From CANMIH01 sp049116335 (GTDB lineage: Bacteria; Pseudomonadota; Alphaproteobacteria; Rhodobacterales; Rhodobacteraceae): a stretch of 64,000 nt of DNA. Position numbers and translations under genes: made by a program. Shown here one piece after another: positions 33,892 to 43,891 of the stretch (position 1 is its first letter; each line of letters starts with the position of its first letter). Location of the stretch: positions 310,001 to 374,000 of the forward strand of contig JAGDYZ010000012.1 of assembly GCA_049116335.1 (NCBI GenBank), given 5' to 3'. The notes beneath the pieces are model-generated. The model saw only the letters and a program-made list of their open reading frames with translations, was not told the DNA's origin and searched no databases.

Positions 33892-35819
33892 TTAGAAATC
33901 TTTCCAGATCCCGGCATCCCCGCCATTGGCCACCTTCAACTGAGGCTGCGCCATTGGCACCGGATCGGGTTCTTTCAGTTCTGCATCCCAACCGCCCAGC
34001 TTGTCCGCAGAAGGCTGAACCGGCTGCCGTGGAACATCAGAAATGGTGACAGCTTTCTCGACCTTTTGAGCTGGTGCGGCGGTTACCGCATCGCCGGAAA
34101 AACGAGCGAGAAGATCAGTCAATCTAGCTGCTTCTCCGCTTAGTTCCTGGCTAGACGAACTCACATCTGCAACCATGGCCGTATTTTGCTGCGTAACCTT
34201 ATCCAGCTCACTTACGCCCACGTTGATCTCGCTGACGCCCGAGGCCTGTTCACTGGCCGAGGTCGAGATATCGGCAACCATAACTGATACGTCGTTCACA
34301 CTTTCAGCGATCTGACCCAGGGTTTCGCTGGTTTTTTGCACCAAGCGTTCGCCATCTTCCACCTGAGCGGTGCTGTTGGTAACCAGGTTTTTAATTTCAT
34401 GGGCTGATTCAGACGCACGCTGCGCTAACCCACGCACCTCAGAAGCTACAACAGAGAAGCCTTTGCCTGCGTCACCTGCCCGTGCTGCTTCAACACCCGC
34501 GTTCAGAGCCAACAGGTTGGTCTGAAAGGCGATATCGTCAATCACACCAATGATCTGATTGATCTGCTCCGATGATTTCGCAATGGAAGACATCGCTTCC
34601 AGCGCCTGCCCCATAACCGCCTGACCATCTTCTGCGCGACGACGACCTTCAACTGCTTTGCTCTCTACGTCTTTGGCGCGCTCTGCTGCGGAACGCACGC
34701 TCTCGGACAACTCTTCCAGAGCTGCTGCAGATTGCTCGATCGTTGCAGCCTGCATAACCGCCCGCTGAGACATGTCATCAGACATTGTCGAAAGCTCACG
34801 CGAGTTTTCTGCAACCATGCTTGAACTGCCGCGCAGCGATCCGACCAGTGTCTCAAGCGTTGCCGCAAGATCATTGAAATCGTCGCAGAGGCTTACATAG
34901 GAGTCGCCCAATTCAGACCAATCACTTCCAGTGATACGTTCTTTGAGAGAGCCCCCTTTCAAACGGCTCATGGCCATACTCAGGGTCTGGAAGAGATCAA
35001 TACGCATCTCACGCTCGGCGCGAATACGCTTGTCGGCGATCTCAGCTTCGCCCAATTTTTCTGCAGCGCCTTCAATTTGCGAGCAATATCGCCAATTTCG
35101 TCTCGGCGGTCTATGCCGGAAATCTCACAGCTGAAGTCATTCTCAGCAATCGAGCTTACTGCCTCGGCCGCGCGCTGAACCGGGTCCGAAAGCTTCCGGC
35201 CAAACAGAAACGCGAGCAGAATGCCGATACCAAGCCCACCAACAAGCCCAGCCAACATGAGCGGGGTGCTTCCTTTGGCCACTTCAAGAACGGCTTGGGT
35301 TTCGCCATCTACTTCGGCTGATAGAACGTCCTTCTGCAACCGCAATGTATCGACATGTCCCTGCAGCAACGGGATCACGCGATTGCGGAAATCACGAGAC
35401 CTCTCGTGGCTGGGAGCCGACTGCATATCCGGCACGGAAAGGTGTAACGCGCTCAGCTCCGCAGCGATTGCCATCAAGTTGTCGTATAGCTCTGGTTTCG
35501 CAGCCGAAGCCGTCGAAGGGCTGGCAATGATCGCCTCTGCATTGGCAACATGCGCCTCGGCGTTCCCTAAATGCTGGGCCAACTTATCATAGGCTGTGGG
35601 TTCGCCCCTATCAATCATCAACACTTGCACCAGCGCGCTATCTACCTCTGCGGTGATGCGTGAAATCAAGGTCTCTTGGGATTTGACGGCATCGGTTGCA
35701 ACAACCAGACCTCCCAACCGGGAGTTCGTCAGCACTGAAAACGAAGCACTTGCAGCCAAAAGAATAAGAAATGCACCCGCGAACGCGAAGATCTGCGTTC
35801 GAATCGAAAATCTACTCAT
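33892..35819 (-). pseudogene. Methyl-accepting chemotaxis protein, interrupted by a frameshift
   Basis: Two overlapping frames join into one chemoreceptor. The N-terminal part (35819-34980) has a membrane helix, a ligand-type domain, a second helix (PLMLAGLVGGLGIGILLAFLF region) and a HAMP domain ending ARKLKALQKNW. The other frame (ending 33892) continues at GEAEIADKRIRAERE and carries the methylation helices and the hairpin tip, IDDIAFQTNLLALNAGVEAA. The break lies at the A5 run (plus-strand TTTTT at 35056-35060): one extra base there would restore one reading frame of about 643 residues. It may be a true null allele, a sequencing error in the run, or, less likely, slippage. AGGA precedes the ATG at 35819. 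Confidence 0.85.
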
Positions 35820-35911
35820 GGTTCCTGTCACCACTCCTGTTCTATTGCCCTAGGGCTAGAACAGAGGGGGTTAAGAAACCTTTTCACTCAGAAAACAGAA
35901 GTCACCAGAGT

Positions 35912-36796
35912 TTAAGCTTTTTTACCTTCAACTCTTTCTATTCGCGCAAGTTGTACCGCAAGAATCCCGAATGTGATGATGGCGACACCAAAAATATCCT
36001 GCATTTTCAGTGCTTCACCCAACAACACCGCAGCGAAAGCCACGCCCAGAAAGGGATTGAGAAAATGAAAAGTGGCTGCACGGACCGCGCCGATCCGGTT
36101 GACCAACAGGAACCAGACAAATGTTGCCGCCAGGCCAGGAACAAGCGTCGTATAGATAAAGGCCAAGACCAGTTTCAGCGAGAGGGTCACCTCCAGGGTC
36201 TCAAGCGAGAGCGCAAAGGGCCAGAGCGCTGCGCTGCCGACAAGCATCTGCACCCCCACAACCATCATAAAGTTGCCCCCTGAGCTGGCACCGCGCATGG
36301 ACATGGTCGCCACGGTCAAAGCGATCACCCCCACAACACACAGGGCCACGCCGGTCAAATCGACTCCGCCGTTCAGGCGTGCCCCCATGATCACCCCTAC
36401 GCCAATCACACCGGCAACAAGACCCAAGATCGCCAGAGGCCGGGGTTGTTCACCAAAGATGGTCCAGCCCGCCAATGCCACCAAGAGAGGCATGGTTGAG
36501 GCAATTATTGCCGCCAGAGAGGCTTCGATCCACTGCATCGCGACGAAATTCAGCCCCAGATAGAGCGCGTTCTGGCAGACGCCAAACACAATGATGGCCC
36601 GCCATTGGGTACGGGTAAAGCGCAGAGATTGTCCCATGATTTTGGCAATACCAACCGCAAGAACGCCTGAGATCATGAAGCGCAAAGCCAGTGCAAACAG
36701 CGGAGGCGCCTCAGCGACAATAATACGGGCGGACGTAAAGGCCGAAGACCACATTGCGGCAAAGGCCAAACCAAAGAGAAGCGCTCGAATATCCAT
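35912..36796 (-). CDS. DMT-superfamily transporter (EamA family)
   Basis: A 294-residue membrane protein with ten predicted helices in two five-helix EamA repeats; the family repeats show as FALALRFMISGVLAVG in the first half and FLNPFLGVAFAAVLLGE in the second. These proteins export amino acids or other metabolites; the substrate cannot be predicted. GGGAGAG precedes the ATG. It appears to be a single-gene unit. Confidence 0.9.
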   Translation of the reverse strand: MDIRALLFGLAFAAMWSSAFTSARIIVAEAPPLFALALRFMISGVLAVGIAKIMGQSLRFTRTQWRAIIVFGVCQNALYLGLNFVAMQWIEASLAAIIASTMPLLVALAGWTIFGEQPRPLAILGLVAGVIGVGVIMGARLNGGVDLTGVALCVVGVIALTVATMSMRGASSGGNFMMVVGVQMLVGSAALWPFALSLETLEVTLSLKLVLAFIYTTLVPGLAATFVWFLLVNRIGAVRAATFHFLNPFLGVAFAAVLLGEALKMQDIFGVAIITFGILAVQLARIERVEGKKA

Positions 36797-36928
36797 ACTC
36801 TCCCACTAGTGTGCTTTGATCAGACAGAAAACCCCTACCAAGGGCGGGTTTACCGGAATTGTTTCAAACCCCTGAACACGTTACATTCACATCAATGACA
36901 GATTTCATTCGCACCGAAAGGATTCACC

Positions 36929-37387
36929 ATGCGTAGCGCTATTTTTGCCGCCGGGCTTGCCCTGCTTCCCGTCGCCTCACTGGCACAGACCGTCAACGCC
37001 GAAGACCCCGACCGTCTGGTGTATTTACTCCAGAACGAAGGCTATCTTGCAACTGTGGGCACCGATGATGTGGGCGACCCCAAAATCAGCGGCAAGATCA
37101 GCGGCACCACCTACAATATCTTCTTCTATGACTGCACCAACAATGCCAAATGCCTGACCATTCAGTTCCAGGCCGCCTATGACATGTCCAACGGCATGAG
37201 CCTGGCACGTGCCAACCAGTGGAACTCGGAAAAGCGCTACGCCTCGGTGTTTCTGGACGACGAAATGGACCCGTTTCTGCAGATGGACATGAACATCGAT
37301 TTTGGTGTGTCCGAGAAAAACTTTGTCGACAACTTCACGCTCTGGACCCAGATGATCGAGAGCTTTGAAGAGTTCATCGACTGGTAA
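36929..37387 (+). CDS. Secreted YbjN-domain protein
   Basis: A 152-residue protein with a signal peptide (1-19, ending SLAQ) and a YbjN-like domain: LVYLLQNEGYLATVGTDD (30-47), then YNIFFYDCTNNAKCLTIQFQ (72-91), and W..EKRYASVFLDDE. YbjN domains fold like type III secretion chaperones and are linked to stress responses, but no exact role is known. The two cysteines at 79 and 85 could form a disulfide in the periplasm. AAAGGA precedes the ATG and a terminator follows. Confidence 0.85.
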   Translation: MRSAIFAAGLALLPVASLAQTVNAEDPDRLVYLLQNEGYLATVGTDDVGDPKISGKISGTTYNIFFYDCTNNAKCLTIQFQAAYDMSNGMSLARANQWNSEKRYASVFLDDEMDPFLQMDMNIDFGVSEKNFVDNFTLWTQMIESFEEFIDW

Positions 37388-37407
37388 CCGGCGTACCAAA
37401 ACCACAC

Positions 37408-37435
37408 AAAAGCGTCCGCATGTCGGGCGCTTTTT
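37408..37435 (+). terminator. Terminator after the YbjN-domain gene
   Basis: GCGTCCG (37412-37418) and CGGGCGC (37424-37430) pair with one G-U around CATGT, followed by TTTTT. It lies about 20 bases after the stop codon. Confidence 0.85.
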
Positions 37436-37521
37436 GCATTCCAAGCCTATCTAAAGGCATACGAATCCGCGAAACAGGTCCGGCTGATGGCAGGATCTCT
37501 GCATATACATGACTTATCCAC

Positions 37522-37556
37522 AAAAAAACCCCGCAGCATCCGGTGATGCAACGGGG
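37522..37556 (-). terminator. Terminator after ccrM
   Basis: On the minus strand CCCCG, a two-base bulge, GCATC, loop ACCG, GATGC and CGGGG form a long stem followed by seven T. It lies about 120 bases downstream of the ccrM stop. A perfect DnaA box TTATCCACA (37514-37522) abuts the T-run. Confidence 0.85.
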
Positions 37557-37677
37557 CAAGGTAGGTGCCAGTGAAAAGCTCAACTGGCACCGGCGGTGTC
37601 ATGTTTTGTTCGTTATTCCAATGACATCCCTGTCACCCGGACAGATCACCGTCCGAGCGAATTTCAGTTGGCTTGGC

Positions 37678-38793
37678 TCAGTTCGGGCGCTCGCTCATTT
37701 CCGAGCGGATCTGTTGGCGCAACACGTCAATGGGGACCACTTTGCCTTCCCGTTTGAAGCACCAGTAGGTCCAGCCATTGCAGCTTGGGGCGCCTTCAAG
37801 CTTGGCGCCGACCTGATGGATCGATCCTTTGATGTCGTCGCCGACCAGAGTGCCGTCTGCACGCACCTTGGCTTTGTGGCGGCCGTTCATGCTCCAGAGC
37901 TCTTCACCCGGACGCAGCATGCCACGCTCAACCAGCTGACCAAATGGCACCCGTGGTTCGGCACGTTTCGAAGTCGACACCTGAAGCAGGGAATTGTCGA
38001 GGCGACGCACATCCGCAATACGAGATTCTGCAACTTTGCGATACGACGGCTCACGCTCGATCCCGATCCAGTCACGCCCCAACATCTTGGCAACGGCACC
38101 CGTAGTGCCTGTGCCAAAAAACGGATCCAGCACAACATCACCCGGGTTGGTTGCGCCAACCAGAATACGGTGCAGCAAAGACATCGGTTTCTGCGTTGGG
38201 TGGGCCTTGTCGCCGTTTTCGTCTTTCAGACGTTCCCCACCATTGCAGATCGGTAGAACCCAATCCGACCGCATCTGAATGCCTTCGTTCAGAGCTTTCA
38301 GCGCTTCGTAGTTGAAGGTGTATTTTGCGCCTTCCGATTTGGACGCCCAGATCATGGTTTCATGCGCATTGGTAAACCGTTTGCCGCGGAAATTCGGCAT
38401 CGGGTTGGATTTACGCCACACAACGTCATTCAGGATCCAGAACCCCTGATCCTGAAGCGATGCACCAACACGGAAAATGTTGTGATACGACCCGATGACC
38501 CAGATGGCCCCATTGGGTTTCAAAAGGCGACGTGCCGCCGCAAGCCAGTCTTTGGTGAATTTGTCATAGACCGCGAAACTGCTGAACTGGTCCCATGCGT
38601 CATCAACCGCATCCACCTTGGAGTTATCCGGCCGGTGCAGATCGCCTTTCAGCTGCAGGTTATAGGGCGGATCTGCAAAGATCAGATCAACGCTATTCGC
38701 AGGGAGGCTGTTCATCACCTCCACACAGTCCCCAGCAAGAATCGAGTTTAGAGGGAGCGCTTTCGCGCCCTTCTTCTTGGTCGTATTCGTCAT
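37678..38793 (-). CDS. ccrM: Cell-cycle DNA adenine methyltransferase CcrM (GANTC)
   Basis: A 371-residue beta-class N6-adenine methyltransferase: DPPYNLQL catalytic motif (41-48), SAM motif DPFFGTGTTG (223-232), and the extra C-terminal domain of about 90 residues (roughly 280-371, with LVERGMLRPGEELWS and GAPSCNGWTYWCF) that is typical of CcrM and absent from most restriction methylases. It methylates GANTC late in the cell cycle. No restriction enzyme lies nearby. ATG at 38793 follows GAGG. Three GANTC sites lie in its upstream region, consistent with methylation-sensitive self-control. Confidence 0.96.
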   Translation of the reverse strand: MTNTTKKKGAKALPLNSILAGDCVEVMNSLPANSVDLIFADPPYNLQLKGDLHRPDNSKVDAVDDAWDQFSSFAVYDKFTKDWLAAARRLLKPNGAIWVIGSYHNIFRVGASLQDQGFWILNDVVWRKSNPMPNFRGKRFTNAHETMIWASKSEGAKYTFNYEALKALNEGIQMRSDWVLPICNGGERLKDENGDKAHPTQKPMSLLHRILVGATNPGDVVLDPFFGTGTTGAVAKMLGRDWIGIEREPSYRKVAESRIADVRRLDNSLLQVSTSKRAEPRVPFGQLVERGMLRPGEELWSMNGRHKAKVRADGTLVGDDIKGSIHQVGAKLEGAPSCNGWTYWCFKREGKVVPIDVLRQQIRSEMSERPN

Positions 38794-38845
38794 GTTCTGC
38801 CTCAAATCCACGGCGCTTTTGCGCTCTTTGGTTGAGGCCAAAGAT

Positions 38846-38884
38846 GAGTCATTGACGATTCGCCGTCAATTTCTTTTTTGAATC
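38846..38884 (-). promoter_or_regulatory. GANTC cluster and inverted repeat upstream of ccrM
   Basis: Three GANTC sites, GAGTC (38846-38850), GATTC (38857-38861) and GAATC (38880-38884), fall within 39 bases, 53-91 bases upstream of the ccrM start. The middle one lies inside a perfect inverted repeat, ATTGACG-ATTCGC-CGTCAAT (38851-38870). In Caulobacter, GANTC methylation state affects ccrM transcription, so this is a likely control region. Confidence 0.65.
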
Positions 38885-38897
38885 AGCGCGTTAAGAT

Positions 38898-39512
38898 TTA
38901 CCCTTGATACAAGATATTGTGTACAGGTTTGAACGAACGCCTATGATGAGGGGTCAAGCCGATTTTAACCAAAGCTTCACGGTGTTGCTTTGTTGGATAT
39001 CCGGCGTTCTTTTCCCACCCGTAGCCGGGAAACTGTTGCGCCAAATCCTGCATGATCGCATCGCGCCGTGTTTTCGCAACAATCGAAGCCGCCGCAATCG
39101 ACTGTGACCGGGCATCCCCTTTCACAACCGCTGTGGCCGGACAAGGCAGTGTTTTTGGCAGTTTGTTACCATCCACCAGAAGATGCTGGGGCACCTGAGG
39201 CAGGGCAGACACCGCCCGTTCCATCGCGAGAAGGCTGGCCTGAAGGATGTTGATCTCGTCGATTTCTTCGACGCTCGCTTCGCCAACACCGACCCACGAC
39301 GATTGCAAAATCAGCGCATTCAGTAACTCGCGTTTTTTGGCGCTGAGCGCCTTTGAGTCCGCAAGGCCCTCGGGGATATTGGCAGGATCTAGGATCACCG
39401 CAGCGGCAATCACAGGGCCCGCCAAGGGCCCCCGCCCCACTTCATCCACACCAGCCAGCCGAAGGCCTTCGGCGCGAAAGGGCGAATCCACATTGTCGTC
39501 GGTCAAAATCAT
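38898..39512 (-). CDS. rnhB: Ribonuclease HII
   Basis: A 204-residue RNase HII: GVDEVGRGPLAGPV holds the first two acidic catalytic residues (Asp and Glu), LLVDGNKLP the third and KGDARSQSIAAASIVAK the fourth region. It removes misincorporated ribonucleotides and RNA primers. The start is uncertain: the ATG at 39512 has no strong ribosome site, and an upstream TTG at 39548 is less convincing still. It lies 104 bases upstream of ccrM on the same strand, so the GANTC region is between them. Confidence 0.93.
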   Translation of the reverse strand: MILTDDNVDSPFRAEGLRLAGVDEVGRGPLAGPVIAAAVILDPANIPEGLADSKALSAKKRELLNALILQSSWVGVGEASVEEIDEINILQASLLAMERAVSALPQVPQHLLVDGNKLPKTLPCPATAVVKGDARSQSIAAASIVAKTRRDAIMQDLAQQFPGYGWEKNAGYPTKQHREALVKIGLTPHHRRSFKPVHNILYQG

Positions 39513-39556
39513 GCGCGCAGCAGAAACGCATTCAGCGCGCGTAGACAAGCCTTGGC

Positions 39557-39565
39557 TTATCCACA
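39557..39565 (+). promoter_or_regulatory. Perfect DnaA box upstream of rnhB
   Basis: TTATCCACA matches the DnaA consensus exactly, between the RHH gene and rnhB. Two more exact boxes occur at 37514-37522, after ccrM, and 19089-19097. About half a perfect box is expected by chance in a window this size. Confidence 0.3.
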
Positions 39566-39598
39566 GTCACAATACTGCCACAGGACGCAATTCCCGCG

Positions 39599-39892
39599 TC
39601 AGACAACCGCTGAGATCAGGGAAAGCACGGCCACCTCATCAGTGATCACACGGTCGCCCACGCGCTTGGCCAGCAGCTTACGCTCAGATTGGGACAACTG
39701 TAGCAAAATGGGGCGCGCGGTGCCTGGCTCAACGAGTTCGGAGATCTCAACCTCGTCGCGAAACGCGCGGATCAGGGCCTGCCGCATCAGGTAAGCAAGC
39801 GGCAAGGTTTCGGTGCTCAGCTTGACCAATCGCAGACGCAATTCGTCTGGCAACCGCAGCGTCAAAGCCTTCCTGACATCCCGCTTGCTCAT
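39599..39892 (-). CDS. Small protein with a ribbon-helix-helix-like start
   Basis: A 97-residue protein not assigned to a named family. The N-terminus ALTLRLPDELRLRLVKLS (9-26), followed by AYLMRQALIRAF (33-44), fits the strand-helix-helix pattern of Arc/CopG-type DNA-binding proteins. The C-terminal half may be a dimerisation or ligand part. GGAG lies five bases before the ATG, which supports real translation. No toxin partner is adjacent, so an antitoxin role is not supported. Confidence 0.65.
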   Translation of the reverse strand: MSKRDVRKALTLRLPDELRLRLVKLSTETLPLAYLMRQALIRAFRDEVEISELVEPGTARPILLQLSQSERKLLAKRVGDRVITDEVAVLSLISAVV

Positions 39893-40014
39893 AACTTCTC
39901 CGCAATTTCACTGGGTTAGCTTCTGCTTCCCGCATCGGTCTTAAATGAAACTGCCGTTCATGCCACGCCTTGGTTTGTGTCAGCTGCGGACATTACCCTT
40001 CAAATTAAACGAAC

Positions 40015-40038
40015 AAAGGCGCTCATATGAGCGCCTTT
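40015..40038 (-). terminator. Terminator after groEL
   Basis: AAAGGCGCTCAT and ATGAGCGCCTTT form a perfect 24-base palindrome ending in TTTGTT on the minus strand. A second hairpin, CACCTTTCCA-TATG-TGGAAGGGTG (40058-40081), lies just before it, so the 3' end has two stems in tandem. Confidence 0.75.
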
Positions 40039-40082
40039 GCCAGAAGTCATGCGACTTCACCTTTCCATATGTGGAAGGGTGA

Positions 40083-41723
<1,641 letters not shown>

Positions 41724-41782
41724 GTGTATTCTCCTAGAATATCGGAATTGTCAGAAAAGCGGTGGGGCAAAGCCCCAGATCC

Positions 41783-42070
41783 TTAGGAAATAACGCCCAG
41801 GATGTCGCTTTCTTTCATGATCAGCAGCTCTTCGCCGTCGACGGTAACCTCGGTGCCCGACCATTTGCCGAACAGGATTTTGTCACCTTCGCTGACGGCC
41901 ATTGCGATCAGCTCGCCGCTGTCCTTGCGGGCGCCTTCGCCACAGGAAACAACCATGCCTTCAGCAGGCTTTTCTTTTGCGCTCTCGGGAATGATCAGAC
42001 CGCCGGCGGTCTTCTCGTCACTTTCCACACGGCGAACCAGCACACGGTCGTGAAGCGGTTTAAATGCCAT
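41783..42070 (-). CDS. groES: Co-chaperonin GroES (10 kDa)
   Basis: A 95-residue co-chaperonin with the family start FKPLHDRVLVRRVESDEKTA, mobile-loop region GLIIPESAKEKPAEG and end ESDILGVI. It caps the GroEL ring. AAGGAG lies before the ATG. It is the first gene after the CIRCE element and the promoter at 42163-42191. Confidence 0.98.
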   Translation of the reverse strand: MAFKPLHDRVLVRRVESDEKTAGGLIIPESAKEKPAEGMVVSCGEGARKDSGELIAMAVSEGDKILFGKWSGTEVTVDGEELLIMKESDILGVIS

Positions 42071-42128
42071 CTTTGATGCTCCTTAAGGCTCAAAGGATTA
42101 TTCTCATACACCCCGCGGGGCGGGGCCG

Positions 42129-42191
42129 TTATCACTCACCCTAGTCGAGTGCTAACGACGAGAAGCTAGGAATGGCTCACGCTGTTGTCAA
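42129..42191 (-). promoter_or_regulatory. groESL promoter with CIRCE element (HrcA operator)
   Basis: On the minus strand TTGACA (42186-42191), 17 bases, TAGCTT (42163-42168) form a good vegetative promoter. Immediately after the expected start lies TTAGCACTC, nine bases, GAGTGATAA (42155-42129), the CIRCE element with one change in the second arm. This places groESL under HrcA repression. HrcA itself is not in the window. Confidence 0.88.
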
Positions 42192-42204
42192 TATGGAATC
42201 AGGT

Positions 42205-42234
42205 AAAAAAGGCGGGGGCACCAGGCCCCCTGCC
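42205..42234 (-). terminator. Terminator after the 2-oxoglutarate oxygenase gene
   Basis: On the minus strand GGCAGGGGGC, loop CTGGT, GCCCCCGCC form a stem with one bulged A, followed by six T (plus-strand A-run 42205-42210). It lies about 40 bases after the stop of the gene at 42273. Confidence 0.8.
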
Positions 42235-42272
42235 AAACAGAGTGTTTCCAATTCACGGCGAAACACGCCAAT

Positions 42273-43274
42273 TCACGCGACGCGCTCAGCAAGATGGGGA
42301 AAACTGGCCCGGAAACGGCTAAATTTATGCGCCCCGCAGATCACCGGTTCATAGCGGGCCGGGTTGTCTGCACCAACACATGTGGCTAAGGGAGCAAACT
42401 CGGCATCCGCATCTGCATCGATGAAGAAGGGGATTGAGTATCTCTCGCGGCCCGAGCTGTTCACAACGCGATGAAGGTTGGCCAGATAAAGATCGTTGGT
42501 CAGACGCTGGATCAGGTCTCCGATGCTTATAACAAATGTGCCTGGAATGGGCGGTCCTTCTACCCAGGCCCCATCTCGGTTCATCACCTGAAGTCCACCA
42601 ACATCGTCCTGTGCCAGAATGGTCAGACAGCCATAGTCGGTATGCGCACCGATCCCCATCATGCTCTCGTCGATCTGGCCGTCTTGCGGCGGATAATGCA
42701 GCAATCTCTGGATGCTGATTGGATCACGCAGTTTTGCGGCAAAAAACTCGGAATCCAGATCGAGGCTAAGCGCGATCACCCGCATCAAACCCTGCGACAG
42801 CTTTTTGGCCTCTTCATGATATCCATAGACAGCCTCACGAAACGCTGGCAAAGCAGCCGGCCACTGGTTGGGGCCAAAGAACGGCGCCTCTAGCGCGGAG
42901 CGCTCAGGCCCGAGGTCAAAGCACTCCTTCAGATCCTTGGTTTTGGTTGGATCCGTGTTTTCACCAAAGATCTCAATATAACCCCGCAGTGCCACATCAC
43001 TTTGCGAAACATGCAGATCCATTTTCTGCTCAAGCGGTAGATCAAAGAAGGCGCGCGCTTGATCAAATGCTCTCTGAACCCTGGTCTCCGGCACACCGTG
43101 ATTTTTGACATAGAAAAAGCCCACATGGGTCAGCGCCCAACGGATGTCTTTGGCAACCTGAAACAGATCGCCGCCTTGCGAAATCGCCCCGATGTCGATC
43201 ACCGGAATGCTGTCAAAGGACTGTCGCTGTGCCCGCAGCCTATCCTGCAGCCGATCAAGATCATGTTGCGCCAT
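42273..43274 (-). CDS. Fe(II)/2-oxoglutarate-dependent oxygenase, isopenicillin N synthase-like
   Basis: A 333-residue protein with an N-terminal DIOX_N region (IPVIDIGAIS at 23-32, GFFYVKNHGVP at 52-62) and the double-stranded beta-helix core. Iron ligands are His211 and Asp213 in GAHTDYG and His268 in NLHRV; Arg278 and Ser280 in RERYSIPFF bind 2-oxoglutarate. Bacterial members hydroxylate or cyclise small molecules; the substrate is unknown. GGAGGAG precedes the ATG; it stands alone with its own terminator. Confidence 0.9.
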   Translation of the reverse strand: MAQHDLDRLQDRLRAQRQSFDSIPVIDIGAISQGGDLFQVAKDIRWALTHVGFFYVKNHGVPETRVQRAFDQARAFFDLPLEQKMDLHVSQSDVALRGYIEIFGENTDPTKTKDLKECFDLGPERSALEAPFFGPNQWPAALPAFREAVYGYHEEAKKLSQGLMRVIALSLDLDSEFFAAKLRDPISIQRLLHYPPQDGQIDESMMGIGAHTDYGCLTILAQDDVGGLQVMNRDGAWVEGPPIPGTFVISIGDLIQRLTNDLYLANLHRVVNSSGRERYSIPFFIDADADAEFAPLATCVGADNPARYEPVICGAHKFSRFRASFPHLAERVA

Positions 43275-43504
43275 CTGCGCTCCTCCACGTTACCTACGTC
43301 CTTTCATCCTCTTCGAAGACACATGTCGCAACGTGGAAAAAACACAACCTTAGTTGATCTCAATTAATGTCAAAAACAAAACTGACGCGATATATATGGA
43401 CATTATTCAGCATACAGATGCACACATTTCACTCAATGGAAAACCAACCCTCCTCTTGCACCGCACACAAGGACCGGCGACACTTGGCGAATTACAGGAG
43501 ATAC

Positions 43505-43891
43505 ATGATGATAACCGGTCAATGCGAATGCGGTGGGGTGCGCTTTCAGATGCCTGAGGCCCGCCAGGAGATATCAATTTGTCATTGCAGCCAATGCCGC
43601 AGAACAAGCGGCCACCTTTGGGCCGCCACCAATGCCCCCTTCGACAGCCTCACATTTCTGAGTGACGACACCCTGACTTGGTACACCTCTTCCGATTTCG
43701 CCAAACGCGGGTTTTGCAATCGCTGCGGGTCGAGCCTGTTTTACCGCATGACGGGCGAAGCGGGCATCGGCATCGCGGCGGGTTGCCTTGACGACACCTC
43801 AGGCATGCGGGTGGGCAAACACATCTTTGTCAAAGACAAGGGCGACTATTACGCCATCGCCGAAGAAGAGCCGCAAATTCAGCGCTTCTGA
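43505..43891 (+). CDS. GFA-family zinc protein (glutathione-dependent formaldehyde-activating-like)
   Basis: A 128-residue protein with the GFA/CENP-V fold's zinc ligands: GQCECGGV (Cys7, Cys9), CHCSQCR (Cys26, Cys28, Cys31) and GFCNRCGSSLF. The family includes S-hydroxymethylglutathione synthase, but most members have no proven substrate. ATG at 43505 follows CAGGAG; upstream in-frame sequence has no family similarity. It overlaps the convergent DUF2161 gene by 13 bases. Confidence 0.9.
   Translation: MMITGQCECGGVRFQMPEARQEISICHCSQCRRTSGHLWAATNAPFDSLTFLSDDTLTWYTSSDFAKRGFCNRCGSSLFYRMTGEAGIGIAAGCLDDTSGMRVGKHIFVKDKGDYYAIAEEEPQIQRF

Noticed and set aside
37678..38793. CcrM as part of a restriction-modification system
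   Set aside because: No endonuclease gene is adjacent, and the C-terminal domain and GANTC-rich upstream region match the solitary cell-cycle enzyme.
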